A stretch of 64,000 nt of DNA, taken from assembly GCA_022793655.1 (NCBI GenBank), contig JAAWDG010000013.1, forward strand, positions 62,001-126,000. Direction: 5' to 3'. This document shows positions 1 through 8,231 of this stretch, piece after piece. Under the pieces are notes generated by a model that was not told the origin of the DNA, searched no databases, and saw only the letters and a program-made list of their open reading frames with translations. Position 1 is the stretch's first letter; each line of letters begins with the position of its first letter. Source of the stretch: Clostridiales bacterium (GTDB lineage: Bacteria > Bacillota > Clostridia > Oscillospirales > CAG-272). A program made the position numbers and the translations under genes.

Positions 1-285
1 TCCCTCTTGTAAATAGCCTTGAGTGACAATGTTGCCGTTTTCATACACAACGGCTCTGTCGCCGTAGAAGTCGACATCGTCCATCAGCCATTCAATGGTA
101 TTACCGACATAAACGCCGTCTAAGGTCATTGTTTTTTCATTAAAGTCAAACACCCCGCTGTGATAGCAGTGGTCAGGGCCTACTGTTGATGCAAGCGAAT
201 CAGCGGCTACGACAGAGATGGCTGATAATGCAAATATAAACAGAAAAAGCGCTAAAAAAGTGACAAATCGGTTGATATCTTTCAT
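1..285 (-). CDS. Exported protein, 3' end outside window
   Basis: The first 95 codons of a gene that runs off the left edge. The start at 285 reads MKDINRF and is followed by a hydrophobic stretch ending near VVAAD (about residue 28), which looks like a signal peptide with an AxA-type cleavage site. The mature part has the pattern 'GVYVGNTIEWLMDDVDFYGDRAV', a short beta-rich repeat that reminds me of modules found next to dockerins in Clostridia. That resemblance is an impression. The function is unknown. Confidence 0.7.
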   Translation of the reverse strand, partial: MKDINRFVTFLALFLFIFALSAISVVAADSLASTVGPDHCYHSGVFDFNEKTMTLDGVYVGNTIEWLMDDVDFYGDRAVVYENGNIVTQGYLQEG

Positions 286-316
286 TTTTAAAATCCCTTC
301 TTTTGAATAATTTTGT

Positions 317-1081
317 TTAAGTGCGAAGCGATTTTCGCACAATTGCACTACCATTTTCATGACTCCAAATTTCGTCTGTGTCTTTGTAAGTATTTAAGTG
401 AATCATTTCGCTATTGCTATGATTTAGTACAATTTCTAATCCCTGATAGTCAAATGCTGTATAATAATCTCCGTATAATTCATCTTCTTCTGTTATATAA
501 TATGTTATTCCTTCTATGTTTTGAATATCATATATACTGATCGAATCAGGAGCATTAATGAACAAATTTTTAGATTTTATATATTCTATATGATGACATT
601 GAGAATTTTCTTTAGGCAAAGGGATATAATCACCTTGCTCGTCATGAGGATGACTTTCACAAATTAATGTGCTTAGATCGTTGATGTAATTTTTACGAAA
701 ATATGTGTTGCTCCCCTCTTTTAATACATCATTTGCATTAAATATATAATTGCCATAACCGTTTTCAAATCGATAGCCAAATCCTCCATGTGGTCTGCCA
801 AATCCATTTACTTCACCATATTTTTCAGTCAACTGATCATAGGTTAAGCCAATATCGTTCAGCAAGTCCATGTTGAGCTGCAGACCTTCTGGTTCGGTGG
901 GGGCTTCAGTCATGGGTTCAGTTGGCGGTTCGGTAGGGGTTTCTGTGGAGGGCTCGGTGGCCGGTTCAGTGGCAGTGGCGTCCGGCTCGGTGTTCTCCGG
1001 CTGTTTGTTTTTGTCAGAGCAGCCGCACATCAGGGTGAGGAACAAAGCGCAAAGCAGGGTAAAACAAAGAATGTTTCTCAT
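317..1081 (-). CDS. Lipoprotein with Thr/Glu/Pro-rich linker, function unknown
   Basis: About 254 residues from the ATG at 1081, which has an AGGAGA ribosome site 7 bases upstream. An in-frame ATG at 1138 has none and would hide the signal peptide. The N-terminus (MRNILCFTLL) leads into the lipobox LMCGC, so the protein should be lipid-anchored outside the membrane. After the Cys comes a low-complexity linker of TEP-type repeats (about residues 28-66), then a globular domain containing 'DIGLTYDQLTEKYGEV' and Gly/Tyr-rich strands. The 'LTYDQLxxKYG' motif recurs in small clostridial lipoproteins of unknown role. It lies downstream of the CDF transporter gene but is separated from it by a terminator. 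Confidence 0.8.
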   Translation of the reverse strand: MRNILCFTLLCALFLTLMCGCSDKNKQPENTEPDATATEPATEPSTETPTEPPTEPMTEAPTEPEGLQLNMDLLNDIGLTYDQLTEKYGEVNGFGRPHGGFGYRFENGYGNYIFNANDVLKEGSNTYFRKNYINDLSTLICESHPHDEQGDYIPLPKENSQCHHIEYIKSKNLFINAPDSISIYDIQNIEGITYYITEEDELYGDYYTAFDYQGLEIVLNHSNSEMIHLNTYKDTDEIWSHENGSAIVRKSLRT

Positions 1082-1230
1082 GGCGAATCTCCTTTTAAAC
1101 GTAGTTGTTTTTTGCTTTTTAATGTTTAAATTTTCCAATAATATGCTATAACAAATTATACTATGTTGCTAAATATTTGTAAATAACTGTTAATAAATAA
1201 TAAGAATCAATAAGAATTATGAATAAACAA

Positions 1231-1258
1231 AAAAGAGCTGATGTGATCAGCTCTTTTT
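1231..1258 (-). terminator. Intrinsic terminator after the CDF gene
   Basis: Stem AAAAGAGCTGA paired with TCAGCTCTTTT around a 5-nt loop. It has A and T runs on both sides, so it could work in either direction. It sits 11 bp past the CDF transporter stop codon. Confidence 0.85.
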
Positions 1259-1268
1259 ATATTCGATT

Positions 1269-2429
1269 TTATAAATAAGGGCGATCAACTTCAACAATAG
1301 GAAACGTGTTTTCAAATTTTTCCCGCATAATCAGGTTGATTTTTTGCCGTATTTCTTCTTCTGAAAGCTTGATTTCGTGCGGTACAACAATATCAAAAAT
1401 TACATTGGTATGGGAAGGCCCCTCAACCATGCGGAAATCATGAATAGTCACGTCGGATGAAATGGCTTTCATTTCCGCGGCTACCCGTTCGCGCATTGAG
1501 GTAACTTTATCATCGTCGGTAACAACTGGATCCATGTGAATCACACTGTGGCAGTTGAACTTCTCGTTCAACTCTTTTTCGATGCAGTCAATTTCATCAT
1601 GCAGGGCAAAAATATCACCGCTGCCATCCACTTCGGCATGTAAAGAAACCATAAGCCGTCCGGGACCGTAATCGTGTATGACTAAATCGTGCATGCCTTT
1701 AACAACAGAGTGGTTTAACACAATTTTTTCGATATTTTCTACCAATTCTTTATTTGGCGGGCCGCCTAAAAGAGGCGCAACCGTTTCTTTTACCGACTGA
1801 ATGCCTGAATATAAGATGAACAAAGATACGGCAATACCGCAATAGCCATCAATATTGATGCCTGAAAAGTGAGCAATCAGCATGCTGATTAGAACGACTG
1901 TGGTAGCAACGGCGTCGTTAATGCTGTCTCTGGCGGTTGCGTTCATCGCCTGCGAGGCAATTTTTTTGGCTATGGATCGGTTGTAGATGAACATATAGCC
2001 TTTTACTAATATGGAAACGACCAAAATTGCCATGGCCAAATAAGAAGCGTCAACCGCTTCGGGTGTAATGATTTTTTGAATGGATTCTTTGGCTAAGCCA
2101 AGGCCTACGGCAATAATGATGACCGAGACGCCTACTCCGCTGATATACTCAATGCGGCCATGCCCAAAGGGATGCTCTGTATCCGGTTTTTTTCCGGCCA
2201 GCCGAAATCCGATTAGGGTAATGGCCGAGGAACCGGCATCAGAGATGTTGTTAAAAGCGTCCGCTGTGATGGCCACCGAGTGCGAAAGCAGGCCGGCTAT
2301 ATATTTTCCCGCAAAAAGAAGGAGGTTTAAAAAAATGCCGACAAGACCGCACAGTGTACCATAAGAACGTCTGCCTTCGGGTGTATCTGGTTTTTGCTTG
2401 ATAAAAAATTTAGATAGAAGGGTAATCAT
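1269..2429 (-). CDS. Cation diffusion facilitator (CDF) metal efflux transporter
   Basis: 386 residues. CDF proteins exchange divalent metals (Zn, Fe, Mn, Co) for protons at the cytoplasmic membrane. About six membrane helices span residues 25-205. Family marks are visible: the metal-site aspartates in 'ITADAFNNISD' (D57, D64) and the 'HPFGHGRIE' loop after helix 2 (H86, H90). The cytoplasmic tail is long and seems to hold two dimerisation-type units (about 225-300 and 310-386), the second ending 'VEVDRPYL'. The start is the ATG at 2429 with an AAAGGA site 11 bases upstream. The upstream region holds tandem structured repeats and a hairpin. The metal cannot be named from sequence. Confidence 0.92.
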   Translation of the reverse strand: MITLLSKFFIKQKPDTPEGRRSYGTLCGLVGIFLNLLLFAGKYIAGLLSHSVAITADAFNNISDAGSSAITLIGFRLAGKKPDTEHPFGHGRIEYISGVGVSVIIIAVGLGLAKESIQKIITPEAVDASYLAMAILVVSILVKGYMFIYNRSIAKKIASQAMNATARDSINDAVATTVVLISMLIAHFSGINIDGYCGIAVSLFILYSGIQSVKETVAPLLGGPPNKELVENIEKIVLNHSVVKGMHDLVIHDYGPGRLMVSLHAEVDGSGDIFALHDEIDCIEKELNEKFNCHSVIHMDPVVTDDDKVTSMRERVAAEMKAISSDVTIHDFRMVEGPSHTNVIFDIVVPHEIKLSEEEIRQKINLIMREKFENTFPIVEVDRPYL

Positions 2430-2517
2430 CCATGTAAAAATCCTTTCTTTTCAAATGATCCGACAGTGGGCGGCGGTTATATAGAGATGCTGTTGATTGT
2501 TCATCATAGAAATAGCA

Positions 2518-2546
2518 CCCATTCTCTTTTTTGAGAATGGGTTTTA
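2518..2546. other. Strong hairpin upstream of the CDF gene
   Basis: CCCATTCTC and GAGAATGGG pair around a T-rich loop, followed by TTTT on the plus strand. As a plus-strand terminator it has no gene to serve. On the minus strand it would fold in the 5' leader of the CDF transporter, about 90 nt before the start. The role is unknown. Confidence 0.55.
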
Positions 2547-2568
2547 AATAGAATGCTTATTGAAACTA

Positions 2569-2663
2569 TAAGAATAATCCTTGCGGATTATTCTTAGGAA
2601 ATTTAACTGGTCGTGCAAGTATGCCTGCACGACCTGCCGGATAAACCGGCACCGTTAAATTTC
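2569..2663 (-). repeat. Structured intergenic repeat, copy 1
   Basis: A 12-bp hairpin (2569-2596) is followed by a 10-bp outer stem (2598-2607 with 2654-2663) that encloses two smaller hairpins (2609-2634 and 2635-2651), i.e. a three-way junction. Read on the minus strand, the first hairpin has a GCAA (GNRA) tetraloop, and the 2609-2634 hairpin extends through a G-U pair that would be an A-C mismatch on the plus strand. This favours a minus-strand RNA. Copy 2 lies 119 bp away. It is either a transcribed RNA element or a dispersed repeat family. Confidence 0.6.
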
Positions 2664-2687
2664 AAGGTGACGCAAACTTTATGCAAC

Positions 2688-2781
2688 TCTAAGAATAATC
2701 CTTGCGGATTATTCTTAGAAAGATTGACTTGTTCCCCCATTCGGGGGTGACATTCCGGCGACGCCGGAAGCGCCAATCTTT
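2688..2781 (-). repeat. Structured intergenic repeat, copy 2
   Basis: Same layout as copy 1: a 14-bp hairpin (2688-2719) with the same GCAA tetraloop on the minus strand, then an outer stem (2719-2726 with 2774-2781) closing two hairpins (2734-2747 and 2753-2769). The first hairpin is almost identical to copy 1. The outer stem and the inner hairpins differ in sequence but keep their pairing. Both copies are followed on the plus strand by a similar 'AACTTTAT' tract. The remaining sequence between the permease and CDF genes (2430-2858) shows no gene. Confidence 0.6.
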
Positions 2782-2858
2782 ATGGCGGTTAAAAACTTTA
2801 TATAACCAAGTAAATCTGCGAAAATATTTGTCTTTATTTTATGCAAGTTTGTTTCTGG

Positions 2859-3758
2859 TTATCCGGCTTTTTTGCTTTTTACATAATGCATAAAAATATA
2901 AATAACAATCAAAAGACCAATGGTGCTTAAGAGTATTAAATACATGGTTTCGATAGGAACCAACTTGTCAAAGAAATAAACGTTGCAGTCGACAGCGTTT
3001 TTCATTTGATCAATGACGTCGGTTGGTATTCCCTGCAACGCCATTTCTTCATACACGCCGCGCATGGCATGATTGCGCATGAGCGAGGTGCCATATGTAC
3101 CCGGCAGAAAGGAAATGACCTTTTGAATCCCTTCCGAAAACTGGGAAATTGGCATATAGGCCCCGCAAATAAACCCATAGCCCGCACTGATGATAGTGCC
3201 CACTGCTGAAATTTGACCTTGCGAATGCAGAAAGAAATGAACAATACTTGAAAGCGCCGTGCCGAACATAGCCAACAAAAAGGTGTCGAGCAATAAAAGC
3301 AGAACATCAGTAACGCTCATGTACCAGCCAGTGCTGGCTGCGTAAATAAGACACAACCCTACGGCAGTATAACACACAATAAGGGTGGAAATAAAGGCGG
3401 CCAGATAATAACTCATTGCCAAAACAGATGCTTTCACCGGCGCAATGGTTAAGTCTTTTATGGTGCTATTGGCTTTATCCTGCACCATGAGCATGTTTGA
3501 ACAAAAGGCAACCGTTACGCAGGAAACGGCTAACAGCGAGGAGATTAACTGACTGCTGACCAAGCCATTTAGGAGCTGATCGGTGAAGCTGATTCCCGTG
3601 GGCAAGGTGGATGTAAAGCTGTCACGATACACCTTGCTGAGGAAAAGCGCGTAAAGGGACAATAAAATCGCCGGTGTAATTAAAGAGGAAAAAAACATCC
3701 CCTTGTCTTTGAAAAAGAGTTTTGTATTTCTTTTAATCAGTGCTTGCAGCGTGTTCAT
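2859..3758 (-). CDS. ABC-2 type transporter permease
   Basis: 299 residues and about six membrane helices in the DrrB/ABC-2 arrangement. An N-terminal cytoplasmic stretch ('LIKRNTKLFFKDKGMFF') precedes helix 1, a large outside loop carries 'DSFTSTLPTGISFTDQLLNG', and a 'GAYMPISQFSEGIQKVISFLPGTYG' segment typical of ABC-2 permeases comes late. The start at 3758 overlaps the ATPase stop as ATGA, so the two are translationally coupled. It probably exports a drug, lipid or glycan together with the ATPase at 3755-4669. The substrate is unknown. Confidence 0.9.
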   Translation of the reverse strand: MNTLQALIKRNTKLFFKDKGMFFSSLITPAILLSLYALFLSKVYRDSFTSTLPTGISFTDQLLNGLVSSQLISSLLAVSCVTVAFCSNMLMVQDKANSTIKDLTIAPVKASVLAMSYYLAAFISTLIVCYTAVGLCLIYAASTGWYMSVTDVLLLLLDTFLLAMFGTALSSIVHFFLHSQGQISAVGTIISAGYGFICGAYMPISQFSEGIQKVISFLPGTYGTSLMRNHAMRGVYEEMALQGIPTDVIDQMKNAVDCNVYFFDKLVPIETMYLILLSTIGLLIVIYIFMHYVKSKKAG

Positions 3759-4669
3759 TTGTCGTCGCCTCCTGTCAGTTTCTTGCCGGTAACTGCTAAG
3801 AAAACATCGTCCATGTTTCCTTTTGTTACCTCATAATCGCGAAAGATCGCAGGATGCTTGATAATTAGTTCAGTTGCGGCACTGGTGTTTTCGACCGATA
3901 CGCGATAAGCATCTCTTATTGGCTCATAAGGTTTGCCAAGCGTATCAACTTCCGCTTTATCTGCGCCATAGAGGGTGATAAAATCGCCGGTGTAGGTGTT
4001 TTTTAGCGTTAAGGGGGTTCCTTCTGCCGCGATTTTTCCGCTGTCTAAGATCACCACATAGTCAGCTTCTGCGGCCTCTTCCATATAATGTGTCGTGAGA
4101 AATACGGTCATTTTATCCTGCTTGCGAAGATGGTCGATCACCTGCCAAAGGGTTTTGCGGGTTTGTGGGTCAAGCCCTGTGGTGGGTTCATCCAAAATCA
4201 GAATTTTAGGGTTGTGTAAGAGCGCGCGGGCTACGTCGATTCTTCTTTGCTGTCCGCCCGAAAGTTTGCCCAAGGTTCTTTTTAACAGGTCCTCAAAATC
4301 GAGAAGCGCGGCAAGCTCGTTAAGTCTTGTTTTAAAAGCGCTGCCGGTTAGGCCATAAAGGGCAGCTCTGCTGGCTAAATTATCATAAACGGTCAGTGCT
4401 TTATCTAATACCGAATTTTGGAATACCACGCCGAGCGATTGTTTAATTTGATTAGCATGCTGCTTTAGGTCATGTCCGTCTATGATGACCTGGCCGCCTG
4501 TTAAACCAAGCTGGCCGCACATGATATTGATGGTGGTGGATTTTCCCGCGCCGTTTTCGCCGAGAAAGGCGAATAGTTCGCCTTCTTTTACGCGAAAACT
4601 GATGTGCTTTACGGCCTCAATATCACCAAACGATTTATATAAATCGTGAATTTCAATCATGTTTTTCAT
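3755..4669 (-). CDS. ABC transporter ATP-binding protein (DrrA/ABC-2 type)
   Basis: 304 residues. Walker A GENGAGKST at 38-46, signature LSGGQ at 136-140, Walker B ILILDE at 156-161, and a switch His in 'LTTHYMEEA'. After the nucleotide-binding domain, a tail of about 80 residues ends in 'NMDDVFLAVTGKKL', the usual C-terminal extension of DrrA-like exporters. It overlaps the preceding gene and the following permease gene by ATGA on both sides, so the three genes are one coupled operon. It powers the permease at 2859-3758. Confidence 0.93.
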   Translation of the reverse strand: MKNMIEIHDLYKSFGDIEAVKHISFRVKEGELFAFLGENGAGKSTTINIMCGQLGLTGGQVIIDGHDLKQHANQIKQSLGVVFQNSVLDKALTVYDNLASRAALYGLTGSAFKTRLNELAALLDFEDLLKRTLGKLSGGQQRRIDVARALLHNPKILILDEPTTGLDPQTRKTLWQVIDHLRKQDKMTVFLTTHYMEEAAEADYVVILDSGKIAAEGTPLTLKNTYTGDFITLYGADKAEVDTLGKPYEPIRDAYRVSVENTSAATELIIKHPAIFRDYEVTKGNMDDVFLAVTGKKLTGGDDK

Positions 4670-6114
4670 TTTACTTCAATTGTCCCCAATAGATTGATGC
4701 CGTTTATAAAAGGCGTATCGTTCGCAAGAGCCGCGCCGGTGCCGGCGTTATTCGTCATTGCAAAGCCGAGGTAATAGCGGCCGGTCTCGGTTGGCAAGGT
4801 TAAATTTCCAAAGGCTGTGTGGGTTAGAATTTCGCGGTTGTTTAAATGGATGGGATCACGGTTATACCACTTTGCTAAAGAGCCGAGCGGACAAACTTTT
4901 TTTTCGGTTCCGTTTTTATCTAGCAAAACAAAGCGTGCATGGCATAGCATGTGCGGCGCGGCAAAGCCCATGTTTTTGGCGGTGAGCGCCAACTCAACCG
5001 TTTCGCCAGGCGCCATAGTCCCTTTTACTTCAATTGATTCTGCCTTGAGCCGATAGCCTAAATAATCTCGCAGGTAGTCAAACGCGCTGCGGCGGATCGG
5101 GCGGCCTTCGTCGTCTGTAAAATAGGCGGGGTCAATGGGCATGCTGTTTTCTTTTAAGAATGAGATGGGCATTTCTATGTTCTGCCATTGTCTCATGGCA
5201 AGCGGGGTGGTAGGCCCTAACTCCATGTAATTATGCATGACAGAGAGAGAGGTATACCGCTGTTCAAACAGCCATTTTATAACCAAGAATGCATCTGGAA
5301 AATAGCCGCCGGCCTCTTTATTTCTGGACCAGCCGCCCCAGAAAAGTTCGCCGTCGATGGGCAGATACGGACTTTCGCGCTCTACCTGCTTGGTTTGTTC
5401 GGTGCCAGGATCAACGCCGCCGCTGGCCGCGCTATAAGCGCCGAACACCGAATCGTTGTGGTGTGAAAGCCGTGCGCGTCTTGGATCGCCCTCTTGGATT
5501 AAATTTTTGAAATCGGGCAGCCGCATTTGCACAAACAGGCTTTCGGGACAGAAAGCTAAAATATTTTCAAGCAGTCTTTTTTTGTCGACCGGCAGCTGGT
5601 TGGAGTGCCATTCGCCCCAGGCGCCAAGAAAGCCGGCTTGGTATACGTGGATGACATCGATATGCTTGGCAACCAACGGGAAAAGCTGTTGCATGTGGGC
5701 GGTCATCACCTCTTCACTGGCTTCGCCGGTGCCGTCCATTTCGGTTTGATAAGTAAAGCGCAGCAGCGCGCGGATGCCATATTTCCGATGGGCAATTAAA
5801 AAATCTTCTACCTGCTCTAAGGCGCTGTCAGAAAGGATTTTGTCGTCTTTAAAATCGGTTAAGTATACATAAGACTGCGAAAGAGTAGGGTGCACGCCGG
5901 CGAAATAATCGACATGAGAGGATACTAATGCCTCGGCTCGGTTCATAAGAGCCGAAGGATTCCCTTGGGGTGGGTTTTTGCGTACGATAAAGTCAATCTG
6001 GTGTCTGAGCCCCCTGTCAGGATTCCCAAACAGTTTTCGTTCGTCTTTGTTTGATAACGGGTTTATCGAGTGAATGCCCTGCAAGGCGGGGAGCTCGCTA
6101 AAAAAAGGATTCAT
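4666..6114 (-). CDS. DUF4874/DUF4832 family protein, apparently cytoplasmic
   Basis: 482 residues. The layout matches the DUF4874 (N-terminal, barrel-like) plus DUF4832 pair: 'NPDRGLRHQ' near residue 32, 'ALLRFTYQTEM' and 'GFLGAWGEWH' in the first half, and a beta-sandwich-like C-terminus ending 'INGINLLGTIEVK'. The conserved acid and aromatic residues resemble glycoside hydrolases, but activity is unproven. No signal peptide is visible, unlike the paralogue at 49440-53264, so it probably stays in the cytoplasm. It is first in an operon with an ABC-2 exporter, which suggests that it makes, trims or senses the exported molecule. The start at 6114 has AGAGGT upstream. Confidence 0.8.
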   Translation of the reverse strand: MNPFFSELPALQGIHSINPLSNKDERKLFGNPDRGLRHQIDFIVRKNPPQGNPSALMNRAEALVSSHVDYFAGVHPTLSQSYVYLTDFKDDKILSDSALEQVEDFLIAHRKYGIRALLRFTYQTEMDGTGEASEEVMTAHMQQLFPLVAKHIDVIHVYQAGFLGAWGEWHSNQLPVDKKRLLENILAFCPESLFVQMRLPDFKNLIQEGDPRRARLSHHNDSVFGAYSAASGGVDPGTEQTKQVERESPYLPIDGELFWGGWSRNKEAGGYFPDAFLVIKWLFEQRYTSLSVMHNYMELGPTTPLAMRQWQNIEMPISFLKENSMPIDPAYFTDDEGRPIRRSAFDYLRDYLGYRLKAESIEVKGTMAPGETVELALTAKNMGFAAPHMLCHARFVLLDKNGTEKKVCPLGSLAKWYNRDPIHLNNREILTHTAFGNLTLPTETGRYYLGFAMTNNAGTGAALANDTPFINGINLLGTIEVK

Positions 6115-6144
6115 CTATTTTACCTCTCTACTATAGTTGTCAGT

Positions 6145-6174
6145 ATTATAACCGATGAAAAGGGGCATCGTCAA
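6145..6174 (-). promoter_or_regulatory. Promoter of the DUF4832-ABC operon
   Basis: On the minus strand: TTGACG (6174-6169), 18-bp spacer, TATAAT (6150-6145). Transcription would begin about 24 nt before the start codon at 6114. It is divergent from the promoter at 6221. Confidence 0.75.
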
Positions 6175-6220
6175 GTCTTTTGCGTGTGGTGGCTGTCATT
6201 TACAAAGAAGTGAGGGCGCC

Positions 6221-6249
6221 TTGACTTATTTTGGCTTGGCGTTTATAAT
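6221..6249 (+). promoter_or_regulatory. Consensus promoter giving an apparently leaderless transcript
   Basis: TTGACT (6221-6226), 17-bp spacer, TATAAT (6244-6249). The usual start point, 6-8 bases beyond the -10 box, falls at 6255-6257. That is on the ATG at 6256, and there is no room for a ribosome site. Confidence 0.75.
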
Positions 6250-6255
6250 GAAGCT

Positions 6256-7494
6256 ATGATGAATGAGCAGAAGAATAAAGGGCCGGAGCTGTTGGCGCCG
6301 GCTGGCAATATGGAAAAATTAAAAGCGGCCTTGCGCTTTGGCGCCGACGCGGTGTATTTGGCTGGCCAGCGCTTTGGTATGCGGGCCGGTGCGGATAATT
6401 TTGACTTGGCGGAAATGAAACAGGCGGTAGAGTATGCGCACGATTTAGGAAAAAAAGTGTATCTGACGGTCAATACCATGCCCCGCACCCATGAATATGA
6501 GGCGCTGGAGGGATATATCAAAGAGGTAGGCCGATTTGGACTTGACGCGTTTATTGTGGCTGATCCGGGTGTAATGACCTTGTGTCAGCAGTACGCCCCC
6601 AAGACGCCGCTGCATATTTCCACCCAGACTGGCGTGGTTTCAGCGGCCGACTGCCTTTTTTGGGCAAAGCAGGGGGCCAGCCGTGTGGTGCTGGCCCGAG
6701 AGCTTTCGCTGGCGGATATCAAAGAAATCCGCCGATTGCTTCCGGATACGATTGAGTTAGAGGCGTTTATCCATGGCTCTATGTGTGTGTCCTACTCGGG
6801 CCGTTGCCTGCTATCCGAGAATATTTTGGGGCGGGACGCGAACCGCGGCGGTTGCGCTCAGCCTTGCCGGTGGAATTTCAAACGGTATGAGATTGAAGAA
6901 GAAAAACGGCCGGGTACGCGTTTTCCCGTTGAAGAAGGGCCGGACGGCGCGTTCATTCTTTCCAGCAAAGATCTTTGTATGATTGAACATATACCGGAAC
7001 TAATGGAAAGCGGGCTTGATTCATTTAAAATCGAAGGACGCATGAAAAGTGCATATTACACGGCGGTGTGCGCCAATACCTATCGCATGGCGATGGATGT
7101 TTATGCGGCTGATTCTGCACAGTACCAGGCTAACCCCGCTTGGCGGGAGGAGTTAGAGAGCGTGACCCATAGGGAGTATGCAACAGGCTATTTCTTTGGC
7201 CATCCGATGGAAAATGCGCAGCTTTGCGAGAATCCGGGCTATCAAAAGGAAAAGGCGTATCTGGCGGTTGTGACACATGTGGAAGGCGGTCGAGCTTTTC
7301 TGTGTCAGCGCAACAAAGTGTGTGAGGGTGAGGAGGTCTCTTTGCTTTCGCCGGGCCGGTGCGGCAAACCTTTTATCATGCGCGGTATGCAGAATGAAAA
7401 AGGGGAACCAATCGACAGCGCCCCGCATCCGTATATGAATTTCAGTATCGAGGCGACGGTGGCAATGAAGCCGGGGGATATTATAAGAGGATAA
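6256..7494 (+). CDS. Peptidase U32 family protein (tRNA U34 hydroxylation type)
   Basis: 412 residues. It begins with the family's 'PELLAPAGNMEKLKAAL' and carries the U32 signature at residues 169-187 (EAFIHGSMC, then SGRCLLS), plus C200 and C204 in 'GGCAQPCRW'. Together with C177 and C184 these make the four-Cys set expected for an iron-sulfur cluster. Relatives (TrhP/YrrN-YrrO, RlhA) install 5-hydroxyuridine in tRNA or modify 23S rRNA using prephenate, despite the 'peptidase' name. The start must be 6256 or 6259 because conserved sequence begins at residue 10. There is no Shine-Dalgarno site. A terminator follows at 7501. Confidence 0.9.
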   Translation: MMNEQKNKGPELLAPAGNMEKLKAALRFGADAVYLAGQRFGMRAGADNFDLAEMKQAVEYAHDLGKKVYLTVNTMPRTHEYEALEGYIKEVGRFGLDAFIVADPGVMTLCQQYAPKTPLHISTQTGVVSAADCLFWAKQGASRVVLARELSLADIKEIRRLLPDTIELEAFIHGSMCVSYSGRCLLSENILGRDANRGGCAQPCRWNFKRYEIEEEKRPGTRFPVEEGPDGAFILSSKDLCMIEHIPELMESGLDSFKIEGRMKSAYYTAVCANTYRMAMDVYAADSAQYQANPAWREELESVTHREYATGYFFGHPMENAQLCENPGYQKEKAYLAVVTHVEGGRAFLCQRNKVCEGEEVSLLSPGRCGKPFIMRGMQNEKGEPIDSAPHPYMNFSIEATVAMKPGDIIRG

Positions 7495-7500
7495 AAGAGA

Positions 7501-7532
7501 AAAAGACCTGATGGGATATCAGGTCTTTTTTA
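7501..7532 (+). terminator. Terminator after the U32 gene
   Basis: Stem AAAAGACCTGAT with ATCAGGTCTTTT, a 5-nt loop, then a T run. It begins 6 bp past the stop codon. Confidence 0.9.
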
Positions 7533-7535
7533 ATC

Positions 7536-8225
7536 GGCTTTGTTTCCGATTCGATACAGTACTGGATTTACTGTGTATGAGAGTTCTGTTCCATGCCTCT
7601 ATATAACAATTTTAAGTTACAATAAATATAGTCTTTATCTTTATGCAGGGGTTCCACCCCTACGACCCCGCAAACTTTTAGATAAAAGTTTGACAAAACT
7701 CGGCAGACGCAAATTGACCTTGCGGTCAATTTGCTCATGCCTCAGCGTCTACTAAGAATCGTTAGAAGTAAAACGAGGAACCCGCCAACAAGCAGTCTAA
7801 AAAAGCAATGACATCGCTCCCCTTAGCGGCAAGGAAAATTTAATGAGACAAGCGAATAGAGTTGCCAAGGCCTTTCCGCTTGCTTTGCATTAGTCCCTTG
7901 TCGTTATTAGAATTGCAAACTTTGGGTTTTTGCAAATATTAGTACGAGTTGCTCGCTTATTTTCTAACGAATTTTTTGATTACTTTGAGGCATAGGGCAA
8001 TTGACTATAAAGTCAATTGCCCTCGCCGGGTTTTGCCGCGCTTTTTCCTAAAAGCGTGCGGGGTTGTAGGGGTGGAACCCCTGCTAAAAGAAAAAAGATA
8101 TAATTATAGTAACTTAAAATTGTGTCAAGGGTGCGGGGGTTGAAACCCGCAGACACGGCAAAGCCATGTCTGCTGCAAAAAGGAATGGTTTTAAATTGAT
8201 TGTATCTTATAGGAAACAAATCCGA
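7536..8225. repeat. 0.7 kb non-coding element with about 200-bp inverted arms
   Basis: The left arm (about 7536-7745) and right arm (about 8000-8225, reversed) match imperfectly along their length. Both ends read CGG-TTTGTTTCC toward the interior, then share ACAATTTTAAGTTAC, a GCAGGGGTTCCACCCCT hairpin, an ACCCCGCA segment, and a long hairpin (GCAAATTGACC/GGTCAATTTGC on the left, GGCAATTGACT/AGTCAATTGCC on the right) whose sequence differs while its pairing is kept. The centre (7746-7999) has no convincing gene. Short frames inside the arms are shadows of the repeat. It resembles a MITE or a pair of dispersed intergenic repeats. No flanking target duplication was found by eye. Confidence 0.65.
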
Positions 8226-8231
8226 ACGATG

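Noticed and set aside
870-1151. Plus-strand frame rich in Gly, Ser and Val
   Set aside because: It is the mirror of the TEP-repeat linker in the lipoprotein gene on the other strand.
7540-8219. Two similar small frames (starting MFPIRY) in opposite directions
   Set aside because: They lie in the inverted arms of the non-coding repeat; differences between the arms affect codons freely and hairpins are what is kept.
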